NCBI GenBank assembly: GCA_041665785.1
Contig: JBAYIE010000005.1
Span: 49,809-113,808, forward strand
DNA length: 64,000 nucleotides
DNA from: JBAYIE01 sp041665785
GTDB lineage: Bacteria > Bacteroidota > Bacteroidia > UKL13-3
Direction: 5' to 3'
The notes under the pieces were generated by a model. It was not told the DNA's origin and made no database searches. It was given only the letters and a program-made list of their open reading frames with translations. The position numbers and the translations under genes were made by a program. Each line of letters starts with the position of its first letter. Position 1 is the first letter of the stretch. Below are positions 52,197 through 60,704 of this stretch, in pieces.

Positions 52197-54164
52197 TTAT
52201 AATTTCTTTTCAAGGAGTAAAACAATTTTATTAAAATTAGCAGCTGCATTGATTACGCTGCGGTATTGCTCGTATTCCTTTAAAGGGAAATTGATCTGAT
52301 GGTAATACTCGTCGCAGGTAACCTGAATGGTATTGTTGCTTGTGGTAACCGTGCTTACAAAACCGGCTCCATCGCCGTTGGTTTTAAAAGGTTGTACGCT
52401 GATGTTCAGATCGGCCGCATTCTTTACCACATATCCGTCGGGAACGATAAAGGTGATGGTGCGGTGGTATTCGCGGTTATAATCGTTCTCCACCGGAAGC
52501 ACTCTGTTTTTTTCCTGGTACAACTCGGCTTGCGGTCCGATGAGTTCACCAATATGAATCAACAATTTTTGACCTGCTTTTTCTACGAAGTGCTGGGAGG
52601 TTATTTTACTGGAAATAATGAGCGGTTTTACAGGCAGGTATTTTGCGTTGCCATTTTCGATGTTAATCGATTTAATGGTAATTTCCTGGTGCAGCGATTT
52701 CACAATTTCTTCTTCAAATTCGCGCAGTTTATCTTTGGGCATATGCTCAAAATAAGGCTGATAGCTGCGTGCATAATAACCCGAAAGTTCCTGCGTAAAA
52801 TCTATTTCCAGACTATCCAGATTGGCATCGAGGTTGGCTTTTATTTTAATATTGTGCTGCGTATTGGCCGAAGGCAGAGAAGGAATGGGTTTGATTTTGC
52901 CAGCTCCGGTAGCAAGCTCACCCAAACTCACTTTGCGGATAAATAAACCATGATTTTCGGTGTATCCGTATGGTGTAAGTCCAAAGCGATAGGTGTAATT
53001 GGCCGGCATGATAAACTTCTTGAACGCGGGAACATAAAGCAGGTAAGTATTCAGGAAACAATACGATTCGAATTCGGGATCAAAACGGAGCGAATAACGG
53101 TTGGATGTTACTACGAGTTCGGTTTCAATTCCGGCTGTGGTTAAGAGCAGGTAAAGCAGGGTTGTGGCACCATTTTCATTCAGGGTATTGTTGGAGGCAA
53201 TGGTTTTTAGCTTCTCGTATTTTTCATCGTTGTCTTCCGTAAAGCTGTATTTCTCTTTCACATAATTTTCAATAGCGCGCACTTTTGATTCGGCATCGGG
53301 AGCGTATTTTATTTCGGAATTTTTGAGAATCTTATCAATGTATTTCAGATCTTCTTTGGTGGCTTGATTTACTACACTTTCAAAGATAGACTGACTCACA
53401 ACACCGTAATTGTAAGGGTTTTTCTTTCCCTTGGATGTGTTGTAGTAGAGTTGGTAAATCACCTTCATGGAGTTTCCTCCATCGTTGGCAAAGGCTTCTT
53501 CATTCACTCCGGGAATGTTTAAGGTAGTGCCCTGCAACATGTTTTTATCTTTAATACTGCTGTCGGTTGTTAATTCCGTGAATCCATTTTGCGATTTGGT
53601 AATGAACAACAGATTATCGGGAGAAATTATTTTCACCGTTGCTTTGGCGATATTGATTTTACTTTCGAAGGAAATGTAGGAACCGGATATATTGGGGTTT
53701 TTACGGATGAGGTAATAATACTCAATGAAACTTCCTTTTTCGGCACCGGAGATGGCGAAGAAAGTGAGCTTGTTTCCTTCTTCGGTGGTTCCTTCACGCA
53801 GGGCTTCTGATCCCATTGTTTTGATGGTACCATTGGCCAGAATAACACGTGCATCAAAGCTCTCGAGCCCAACGGCGCTTTTTAGCGACACATAAATTTT
53901 ATTGTTGCGATCGATGGCATCAATGCTGTTTACAAACTTTACCACATGCGAATAATAGAACTGAATCAGGTTTCCTTCTTTATCGTAATCGTATTCAATA
54001 ATCGTTTCGTTGAGTACTACCAATTCTTCAATCTGATCCTGCTTTAATCCGTTCAACGTCTTTTTAAATTCGGGTTTGGGATCAAGCTTGTAGGGTACCG
54101 ATAGTTGGGCAGATGATTGCAATGCAGTACAGAGCATCAGCAAGACAAAAATAAAATTACGCAT
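52197..54164 (-). CDS. DUF3857/transglutaminase-like exported protein without catalytic Cys
   Basis: A 655-residue protein with a signal peptide (MRNFIFVLLMLCTALQSSAQ). Residues 30-240 are a DUF3857 domain (FAISGAEKGSFIEYYYLIRK). The transglutaminase-like region follows (RAIENYVKEKYSFTED; TLNENGATTLLYLLLTTAGI). Where active proteins have GDCKD/GDCKG, this one reads NENGA, so the nucleophilic Cys is gone; the His/Asp positions are also not clearly kept. It is probably a non-enzymatic member of the family, used for binding. It sits 4 bp after a paralogue with an intact Cys. Confidence 0.82.
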   Translation of the reverse strand: MRNFIFVLLMLCTALQSSAQLSVPYKLDPKPEFKKTLNGLKQDQIEELVVLNETIIEYDYDKEGNLIQFYYSHVVKFVNSIDAIDRNNKIYVSLKSAVGLESFDARVILANGTIKTMGSEALREGTTEEGNKLTFFAISGAEKGSFIEYYYLIRKNPNISGSYISFESKINIAKATVKIISPDNLLFITKSQNGFTELTTDSSIKDKNMLQGTTLNIPGVNEEAFANDGGNSMKVIYQLYYNTSKGKKNPYNYGVVSQSIFESVVNQATKEDLKYIDKILKNSEIKYAPDAESKVRAIENYVKEKYSFTEDNDEKYEKLKTIASNNTLNENGATTLLYLLLTTAGIETELVVTSNRYSLRFDPEFESYCFLNTYLLYVPAFKKFIMPANYTYRFGLTPYGYTENHGLFIRKVSLGELATGAGKIKPIPSLPSANTQHNIKIKANLDANLDSLEIDFTQELSGYYARSYQPYFEHMPKDKLREFEEEIVKSLHQEITIKSINIENGNAKYLPVKPLIISSKITSQHFVEKAGQKLLIHIGELIGPQAELYQEKNRVLPVENDYNREYHRTITFIVPDGYVVKNAADLNISVQPFKTNGDGAGFVSTVTTSNNTIQVTCDEYYHQINFPLKEYEQYRSVINAAANFNKIVLLLEKKL

Positions 54165-54168
54165 AGGA

Positions 54169-56106
54169 CTATTTTTTTAAGGTGATTTGTTGGTTATAGT
54201 TTTTCAGGATAGCATCGATGGTGCGGTTAAACAGCGGGAAGGAAACAGGTTCAAGCAAGAGGTAGCCTTTACTCAAAGATTGATTGCGAATGAGCAAGGA
54301 TCCTTGTTGGCGGTAGGAATTCCGGAAGTGCAGACGATCGTTATCAATTTCGGCACTTTGGGGTAGTGCTTCCACTTTTAATCCGGGCGGGATTTCCAGA
54401 CATACCACATTTTCTTCCGAACTTTTAAAACGGTATTCTACAGCAACATTCCTGTTGCCTTCAGGCCGGCGGGGTAAACCCAATTTATCCAGATTGAGGT
54501 TGATATAACATTCCCCATCCACCCATAAAGCCTGATCGAGGAGCGTAAATGTATAATGAATATTCAAGGGTTGATTCGGATCGTTCAGGTTCTCCAGCCA
54601 TACGGTATCCAGTACAAAGCGGTTATTGCCTTTCAGCAACAGATCGCGGCAATATTTACTGATGGCATAGTAACTTTGGTTTTCAATACGATCGATAAAT
54701 GCCATGTGATGATAACCTGTTAAAATGGCTAAACCCGATCCTTTCATCTCGTTCTGATTCAAGCGCACAAAACAGGAATCGTATATTTTATTGCGACCGG
54801 CATCTGTTTCTGGTACCTGTGCTATTTCATACCGGTCTTCGGCACCCAATTCAATCAGCGCTTCTTTGCCCTGAATGAAAGGAGACGGCAATCCGAAGGG
54901 TACGGTAGATCCGGTGGCATCCATGAAGATCCATTTTCCCCTCCATCGCATTGCGGCAATCATATGGTCGTCGACATGAGGAGATGGCAGAACCGAATAT
55001 TTAAAAGGCAGGGCCCGTGTACCAATCCAACAAAGATGTGCATCCAGTCCTTTTGAACGCATCAGGGAATACAACAGATTGGCCATGCCTTTGCAATCTC
55101 CGTAACGTTCTTTGTACACCACAGATGCTTTGGCCGGGATCAACCCTTCATACCCGTTTTCAAAAGCGATATACCGGATATTGTTCTGTGTCCACTTGTA
55201 AAGCAGTTCAGCCATCTTAAGGGTATCAGTCTCAGTGCCGGTAATTGAATCCGCAACATGTTTCAGGTTACTGATGGCGTCTTTATCTTTATCCAGAAAG
55301 TTGTAATACCATTTGAACAAGTCGTCCAGATTATTTTGAACACTGGTCTGGCGGCCGGCATCGGTAAAGTGAGCAATCCGAAAAAGTAACTGAGCCGCGA
55401 GACAATCAAAATCAGGACCATTGCCCTGATGCGACAACCATTTTGGATTTGATCCGGTCCAGGAATAAATGATTGAGCTTCCCTTTTGTTTGGTCTGAAA
55501 ATTCAATTTCGACTGAGACCAGTTAAAGGTGTCGATGATCAGTGCGATGTCTTTACTTACCGTTATACTAAAGTTTACCTGTTCGTAATCCAGATAGGGT
55601 GAAAGGGAAAAGGTGGGCAGGAAATGCGGGTCTGTTATTTCGTAACTGCACGACTTAAAACTTTTATCGCCTTTGTTTAAATTAGGAAAACGAAAGACCA
55701 GTTCACGGGCATCATCCTGAAAGATATTGTTGTTTACAAAATCATTCTTTTTAAAATCTTTAACGACCTGCTTTTTATACATGTCGTTGCTTTCATGCAT
55801 AGACCATGCAGCATACTTTTTTAATTTGTAGAAATCAGAATAGTAAAAAGTGCGTTTGCTATAACCGCCGTTGTTGGTGCCCAGATAAAAGTATTCTTCA
55901 GAAGTGGAATAGGTGATATGGGGCTGATGTTTCTTCAGGGTGATTTCGATGGAACAAGCGTAGCTCGTACAAACCACATCGGCCAGCGGATATTTTTCTT
56001 TGTAACGGGTGTATTCTTTCAATGCCTGAGCACGGCATAGTGCTGAGCCCAACATGAAGATCACCAGCAACAGAAAGGGGATGGATATGCGTTTTACGTA
56101 GTGCAA
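54169..56106 (-). CDS. Transglutaminase-like exported protein (DUF3857 family)
   Basis: A 645-residue protein with a signal peptide (ending LGSALCRAQA, about residue 27). The first 300 residues resemble DUF3857. The transglutaminase core has Cys338 in ERYGDCKGMANLLY, His in PHVDDHMIAAM and Asp in WIFMDATGS, a complete Cys-His-Asp triad. It ends in a beta-sandwich (DUF3858-like; VAVEYRFKSSEENVVCLEIP). It could crosslink or hydrolyse protein or peptide bonds in the periplasm or at the surface; no substrate is known. 1 bp after the giant YwqK gene. Confidence 0.82.
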   Translation of the reverse strand: MHYVKRISIPFLLLVIFMLGSALCRAQALKEYTRYKEKYPLADVVCTSYACSIEITLKKHQPHITYSTSEEYFYLGTNNGGYSKRTFYYSDFYKLKKYAAWSMHESNDMYKKQVVKDFKKNDFVNNNIFQDDARELVFRFPNLNKGDKSFKSCSYEITDPHFLPTFSLSPYLDYEQVNFSITVSKDIALIIDTFNWSQSKLNFQTKQKGSSIIYSWTGSNPKWLSHQGNGPDFDCLAAQLLFRIAHFTDAGRQTSVQNNLDDLFKWYYNFLDKDKDAISNLKHVADSITGTETDTLKMAELLYKWTQNNIRYIAFENGYEGLIPAKASVVYKERYGDCKGMANLLYSLMRSKGLDAHLCWIGTRALPFKYSVLPSPHVDDHMIAAMRWRGKWIFMDATGSTVPFGLPSPFIQGKEALIELGAEDRYEIAQVPETDAGRNKIYDSCFVRLNQNEMKGSGLAILTGYHHMAFIDRIENQSYYAISKYCRDLLLKGNNRFVLDTVWLENLNDPNQPLNIHYTFTLLDQALWVDGECYINLNLDKLGLPRRPEGNRNVAVEYRFKSSEENVVCLEIPPGLKVEALPQSAEIDNDRLHFRNSYRQQGSLLIRNQSLSKGYLLLEPVSFPLFNRTIDAILKNYNQQITLKK

Positions 56107-56107
56107 T

Positions 56108-59100
56108 TTACTTGATACTTACAGGCTCGCCCTTGTTGTATACTACAGATTGCATGAGTTTGCCATTGGTATCAAAATATTGACAAAGACCATCGAGTTG
56201 ATTATTGGCATACATCTGGCGCATGCGAAGTGTTCCGTTTGGATTGTAAATCAGCTCTTCTCCTGAATAGTTGCCAAACAACATACCTGTAACATGCCAG
56301 GGTTTTCCATCGGGATAATACGTACGTGTCGGGCTGATTTCATTTCCGTATTCATAAAAGCGTTCTTCCTGTAATTTTCCGTCGGGGTAGTATATTTTAT
56401 AAGCACCATGGTATTTTCTGGCTTTGACTTCAAATTCGGTACTCACTTTTCCGTTGGCATAGTATGCAGTTACTTTACCTTCGCCATTGTTGAGAAAAAC
56501 GGTATCTACCATTTTCCCATTCTTACCCATATAGCTATAGCCCAATAATTTTCCAAACTCGTAATAATTCACCACCCGCACTTGTCCGTCGGGTGCAAAA
56601 TAGCGTACAGGTCCATGGAAATCACCCATATAAATACCGATCTGAGAGGTAACTTTTCCATCCGGATAATACCAGGTATTGGTGCCATGATTGTTGGCGT
56701 ATTTGTATTCTACTTTTGAAATCAGTTCTCCGAAATAATTGTAGTATTCCCAGGTACCGGTTTTATCGCCATGGAAGAAATGCCGTTTGCGCTGAACCTT
56801 TCCGTTTGACCAGTATTGAATCCATTCGCCATGCACATAACCCATAAAATACGTGGCTTTTTGAAATACTTTCTGGTCAGGAAACATATTCATGAACGGA
56901 CCGTGCAATACACTGTTAACATAAGTGGCTTCGTAATATTTTTTACGCGATAATCCTTTCATGGAAACCTTTCCATAACCATTTTGAAGCGTCGCACTGT
57001 CGATGGCTACACCATTGGTATCACATTGAATAATGCGTGTCAGCAAACCATTGTTGTACAAATATTTCCGATACACATTTCCGTTTGTTAAATACTCCAG
57101 ACTCCATGCATTTTTGCTGTCTTTCCAATAGAAGGATTCATTATCGGGTTTCCCCTCGATGGTATAATATTTCCAGGTACCATAACGGTTTCCGTCTACA
57201 AAATTCCCTTCATCGGCCAGGTTTCCATTTTCAAAATAGGTGAGTTGCAAACCGTTTTTTTCTCCTGCTTTGCTGGTAATTTTGTAGTTGGTTTTTCCAT
57301 TCTCAAACAAGGCGTGCGCCTCACCATCCAACAGTCCATCGAGGTAATTCTCGGTGCGGATTAATTGTCCGTTGGGCAGGTAAAATTTCCAAAGTTTCTG
57401 GCGGCTGTTTTCTTTCCATAACCCTTCTCCGTATTTGTTGAGTTCATAATCATAGATGGCTAAATGGGATCCATTTTTATTTCCTTTCCATTCGTATATT
57501 ATTTTCCCTTTTGAATCGATGTATTTTACGGTATTCATTTCACCTTTGGTATACACATCTTCCCGGAACTTAACTCCTTTGTGATTGAAGTAGGTAATGG
57601 CCCCGTTGTTTTTACCGTTTTCATCCATAAAGGAGATCTGGTATACGTTTCCGTCTGAATAATATTCCGTCCACTTACCGGTTATATTTCCTTTCATGGC
57701 TCTGCCATCTTCGTTGGGTTTACCGCTTGCATAAAAGGTTTTGTAAGGTCCTTCAAGCACACCATTTACATAGGTGGCTATTTTATTGCAAACACCGTCT
57801 TCGTTGTATGTTTTGTATTCACCGTCGCGCTTGCCTAGTTTAAATGTTCCCTCTTCTTTGATGGCACCATGATCGTAAAATTCTTTGTATACCCCGGTGA
57901 GTTTACCCGATTCAAATTTGTAAATATATTGTGGTTGTCCGTTTGCATAATAGATCGTTCCATCGCCATGGCGCTCTCCTTTACTGCGCTGTTCTTTGGA
58001 TTGAAGACTGCCATCCGGAAAATAATTGTAATTCCATCCTTCGACTTCATTGTTTTTATATTCTCCTTTTTCAGAAACTTTCCCATGCTCGTACAGACGA
58101 TAAGGTCCATCCAGGACACCTTTCACATATTGAGCTACTTTAAAAGTATCCATGCCCACTTTAAAATAGTGCCAGATGCCTGTCTTATTTCCGGTCCCAT
58201 CAAAATCACCGTATGCACTGATATAGGAATCGTCTTCCAGAAAAATCCATCTTCCTTCGCGGTGTGTTTCTGCCGCATCCGTGTTCCCGAATGCATCCAC
58301 ACTATTGGAATTATCGTTGTACCAGAAGCGTAAGAATGATTTTTTGCCTCCAAAATCAATTTCCATTCCCGGATGCAGTTGTTTGAATTCTTTCAGTGTT
58401 TTTTGGCGAATGTCTACGATCTCTTTCAGGCTTTTCTTGACTTCTTTTGAAATATTTTCATTTTTACTGGAAGCCAGCATGAGCAGACTGAAATAATCGT
58501 ACGGGTATTTGGAGAGAAAACTGCGGAAGAAGGGCAAATAAAAGGAGCTGAAAAATCCTTCGGGAGTTTCCTGTAATTCGGCGGTTTTCTGAAATACCAG
58601 ATACACCTGTTTGTTGACCGGATATTTCATTTTGCCCGGCACCTTGAACTTATCGTTTAAGGCAACCTGATTGCTTACCAGAAAATCAATATCTTCAAAT
58701 TCATTCGACAATACTTTGGTTGTAGCAGTATTTACATCGGCCGAACTGTTATCCGCTAATTTATTTATTCCATCCAAAGCAGACAGACTGTTGTTGCCAT
58801 CCGGATTGATCATCAGGTAAACGGTATACGCCATAATGGCCTGAGTAAGTTTGCCTTCACTTTCGGCATAATAGGCAAGACGCAGGTGTGCGGCCGGAAA
58901 CAGAGGTGAAGTGAGCAGCAGAGCCTGCAGTTGTGCATAGGCTGATTTACGGTCACCTTTTCTTTCACAGGTCAGAGATTTGTTATACTTCAGCAATTCG
59001 CTGTAGGGGTATTTTTTGAGTGCATTATCATATACCTGAATGGCTTCATCATAGCGCTTTAACTTATCCAACGAAGAAGCCTGAAGATTGTAAACACGCA

Positions 59101-59419
59101 TATGTACATTTCCATCGTATTGCATGCGATTGCATTGCAGAATAGCATCTTCGAATTTTTCTAACCGGTAATAGCAATAGGCTATTTCATAGGAGGCATC
59201 GGCATAATTGGTGTCCCCCATGGGTACATCCTGATAATACGATAAAGCTTTCGCGTATTCTTTTTCTTCCTGAGCCGCGGCAGCATTGTGCATCAGCTCC
59301 TGTGTATTGATTAAAGAAACATGTTCCTGAGCACCTGAAAAGATTGGGAAGAAAAGTGTAATCAGGAGAACGACAAAAGGAAATTTTCTGCCGTTGGTTG
59401 GTTTGGTTGGCTGATTCAT
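56108..59419 (-). CDS. Large exported protein with TPR and many YwqK/MORN-like repeats
   Basis: A 1103-residue protein, first gene of the operon. An N-terminal hydrophobic segment (FPFVVLLITLFFPIFSGAQ) serves as signal. Residues 35-230 hold TPR-like units (YYQDVPMGDTNYADASYEIA; AIQVYDNALKKYPYSELLKY). From about 380 to the end comes a long array of 20-25-residue repeats with the frame YYxNGKxxxE..YxxGxxxGxWxxY, the YwqK/MORN-like repeat. I count more than 20. Such solenoids form flat beta structures and bind partners. The database name 'antitoxin YwqK' is not supported by context. Confidence 0.85.
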   Translation of the reverse strand: MNQPTKPTNGRKFPFVVLLITLFFPIFSGAQEHVSLINTQELMHNAAAAQEEKEYAKALSYYQDVPMGDTNYADASYEIAYCYYRLEKFEDAILQCNRMQYDGNVHMRVYNLQASSLDKLKRYDEAIQVYDNALKKYPYSELLKYNKSLTCERKGDRKSAYAQLQALLLTSPLFPAAHLRLAYYAESEGKLTQAIMAYTVYLMINPDGNNSLSALDGINKLADNSSADVNTATTKVLSNEFEDIDFLVSNQVALNDKFKVPGKMKYPVNKQVYLVFQKTAELQETPEGFFSSFYLPFFRSFLSKYPYDYFSLLMLASSKNENISKEVKKSLKEIVDIRQKTLKEFKQLHPGMEIDFGGKKSFLRFWYNDNSNSVDAFGNTDAAETHREGRWIFLEDDSYISAYGDFDGTGNKTGIWHYFKVGMDTFKVAQYVKGVLDGPYRLYEHGKVSEKGEYKNNEVEGWNYNYFPDGSLQSKEQRSKGERHGDGTIYYANGQPQYIYKFESGKLTGVYKEFYDHGAIKEEGTFKLGKRDGEYKTYNEDGVCNKIATYVNGVLEGPYKTFYASGKPNEDGRAMKGNITGKWTEYYSDGNVYQISFMDENGKNNGAITYFNHKGVKFREDVYTKGEMNTVKYIDSKGKIIYEWKGNKNGSHLAIYDYELNKYGEGLWKENSRQKLWKFYLPNGQLIRTENYLDGLLDGEAHALFENGKTNYKITSKAGEKNGLQLTYFENGNLADEGNFVDGNRYGTWKYYTIEGKPDNESFYWKDSKNAWSLEYLTNGNVYRKYLYNNGLLTRIIQCDTNGVAIDSATLQNGYGKVSMKGLSRKKYYEATYVNSVLHGPFMNMFPDQKVFQKATYFMGYVHGEWIQYWSNGKVQRKRHFFHGDKTGTWEYYNYFGELISKVEYKYANNHGTNTWYYPDGKVTSQIGIYMGDFHGPVRYFAPDGQVRVVNYYEFGKLLGYSYMGKNGKMVDTVFLNNGEGKVTAYYANGKVSTEFEVKARKYHGAYKIYYPDGKLQEERFYEYGNEISPTRTYYPDGKPWHVTGMLFGNYSGEELIYNPNGTLRMRQMYANNQLDGLCQYFDTNGKLMQSVVYNKGEPVSIK

Positions 59420-59715
59420 TAATTTAAAAGTAGAAAAAAATACGGAATAAGCTATGTTGGTGTAATTATTTATTTGCGCCGCATGCCTTAATGGATTGAG
59501 TCAGAATGACGAGTGTTGAAGCAGGTAAGTGCGGGAGCTCTTGATAATGCTGATCGGGGTCAGGGAAATAGTTTCATGCTAAAAGATATAATGAACATAA
59601 TAACGCATACAATTCATCGGGCAATGGACGAGTTTACTACAAGAACAAGAAGTGGTTTTTATTTGTGAACTCCATTTTATGTTTAGTTTTGACCGAACCA
59701 AATTGAAACTTTCTT

Positions 59716-60390
59716 ATGGAATTGAAAACAAGGAAAATAATGATCGGCCTTGCATTGATGTGCATCGCATTTTCCAACTGCACCAAAGAGAAGGAAGAAG
59801 CTCGTGAGCCTGTAGTATTCTTTTCCGATGATTTCGAAAGAGCCACGATTGGAGATAATTGGGATGTCATGCTCGATACATCCTTGTTGAAGTTGGTTAA
59901 CGGAGAGCTTGTAGTAATAGGTCAGAACAAAGACAATCCGGATAAAGGCGTAATTTTTCTCAAAAATGACGGGTACAATAAAACGGCGTTTACAACCTCG
60001 GTTGATTTTATGAAGTCAGCCGATTCACCGGGAGTGAGCACGTATATGAGGCTTTGCACGGATCCGACCTATACCAATAGTGGCTTTGTAGCGAATGTTG
60101 AATTTGAGGTGTATGATACGTATATGAATATAACTATTGGTGGAAATGGAACAGGAGGGATCAACATAAAACCCATTGCCGCAAAAATCTGGCACACGAT
60201 GACACTCACTGTTTCGGGCAGTACGGTAATGGTAAGTGTTCAAACGAAAGCCGGCGAAGTTTTGGGAACACATACCATGAAGTGTACATTTACAATAAAA
60301 GGATACTGGGGCCTATCGGGTGCATCGCTTAACCAGGGAGCGAAGACAGGGAAGCCGGTTTATTTTGATAATTTTAGTATTAAGCAATAA
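59716..60390 (+). CDS. Lipoprotein with jelly-roll-like (LamG/concanavalin) domain
   Basis: A 224-residue protein with a lipoprotein signal (GLALMCIAFSNC, Cys22). VFFSDDFERATIGDNWDVML begins a domain with regular strands (GVIFLKNDGYNKTAFTTSVD, KIWHTMTLTVSGSTVMVSVQ, GYWGLSGASLNQGAK, VYFDNFSIK) typical of LamG or 3-keto-disaccharide-hydrolase-like lectin folds. It may bind a sugar or other ligand at the surface. The 296 bp before it hold no gene, and it is divergent from the YwqK operon. Confidence 0.7.
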   Translation: MELKTRKIMIGLALMCIAFSNCTKEKEEAREPVVFFSDDFERATIGDNWDVMLDTSLLKLVNGELVVIGQNKDNPDKGVIFLKNDGYNKTAFTTSVDFMKSADSPGVSTYMRLCTDPTYTNSGFVANVEFEVYDTYMNITIGGNGTGGINIKPIAAKIWHTMTLTVSGSTVMVSVQTKAGEVLGTHTMKCTFTIKGYWGLSGASLNQGAKTGKPVYFDNFSIKQ

Positions 60391-60516
60391 GATTCGGGCA
60401 TGGGATAAGTGTCTAACTTTTCGATGCATGGCAAATTCTCTATTGAAGTTCCGGTAAACCCATTAATGACAGAGAATTCAGGTTTTATTATTGAGCAGAA
60501 ATAGACTAAAATTGGC

Positions 60517-60704
60517 AATAATGGAAAATTTTAACCATTTTGCAATCTATAATGGAAAATATTATCCAAATATGCCTGTAAATTGCTTTTAGTGGAAATA
60601 ATTAGCTGATATTGGTATTTATAATGGAAAATAATCCCCATTAGAACCAATATAATGGAAAATAATTTCTATATTTGCTCATATAGGGTATAATAATGGA
60701 AAAA
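60517..60704 (+). promoter_or_regulatory. Phased repeat array upstream of the AbiEi-Fic gene
   Basis: Five near-identical boxes with consensus ATAATGGAAAAT lie upstream and a sixth covers the start codon. The TGG of each is at 60522, 60553, 60593 (degenerate, TTAGTGGAAATA), 60625, 60656 and 60697. The intervals are 31, 40, 32, 31 and 41 bases, near three or four helical turns, so all boxes lie nearly on one face. All share one orientation. The winged-helix N-terminus of the encoded protein is the natural candidate to bind them. The remaining upstream sequence (60391-60516) shows no gene. Confidence 0.72.
60670..60677 (+). promoter_or_regulatory. -7 promoter element of the AbiEi-Fic gene
   Basis: TATATTTG fits the TAnnTTTG consensus and lies 18 bases before the ATG at 60696, between boxes five and six of the repeat array. 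Binding at box five would cover the promoter core. The surrounding CTATATTTGCT is identical to that of the AAA-DUF4143 gene. Confidence 0.55.

Noticed and set aside
56108..59419. Naming the YwqK-repeat protein an antitoxin.
   Set aside because: It is exported and has no toxin neighbour; the label comes from distant homologues only.
60517..60704. Repeated boxes considered as a CRISPR array.
   Set aside because: The repeats are only about 12 bases, spacers are of 19-29 bases and AT-rich, and no cas genes are nearby. The promoter position fits an operator array.
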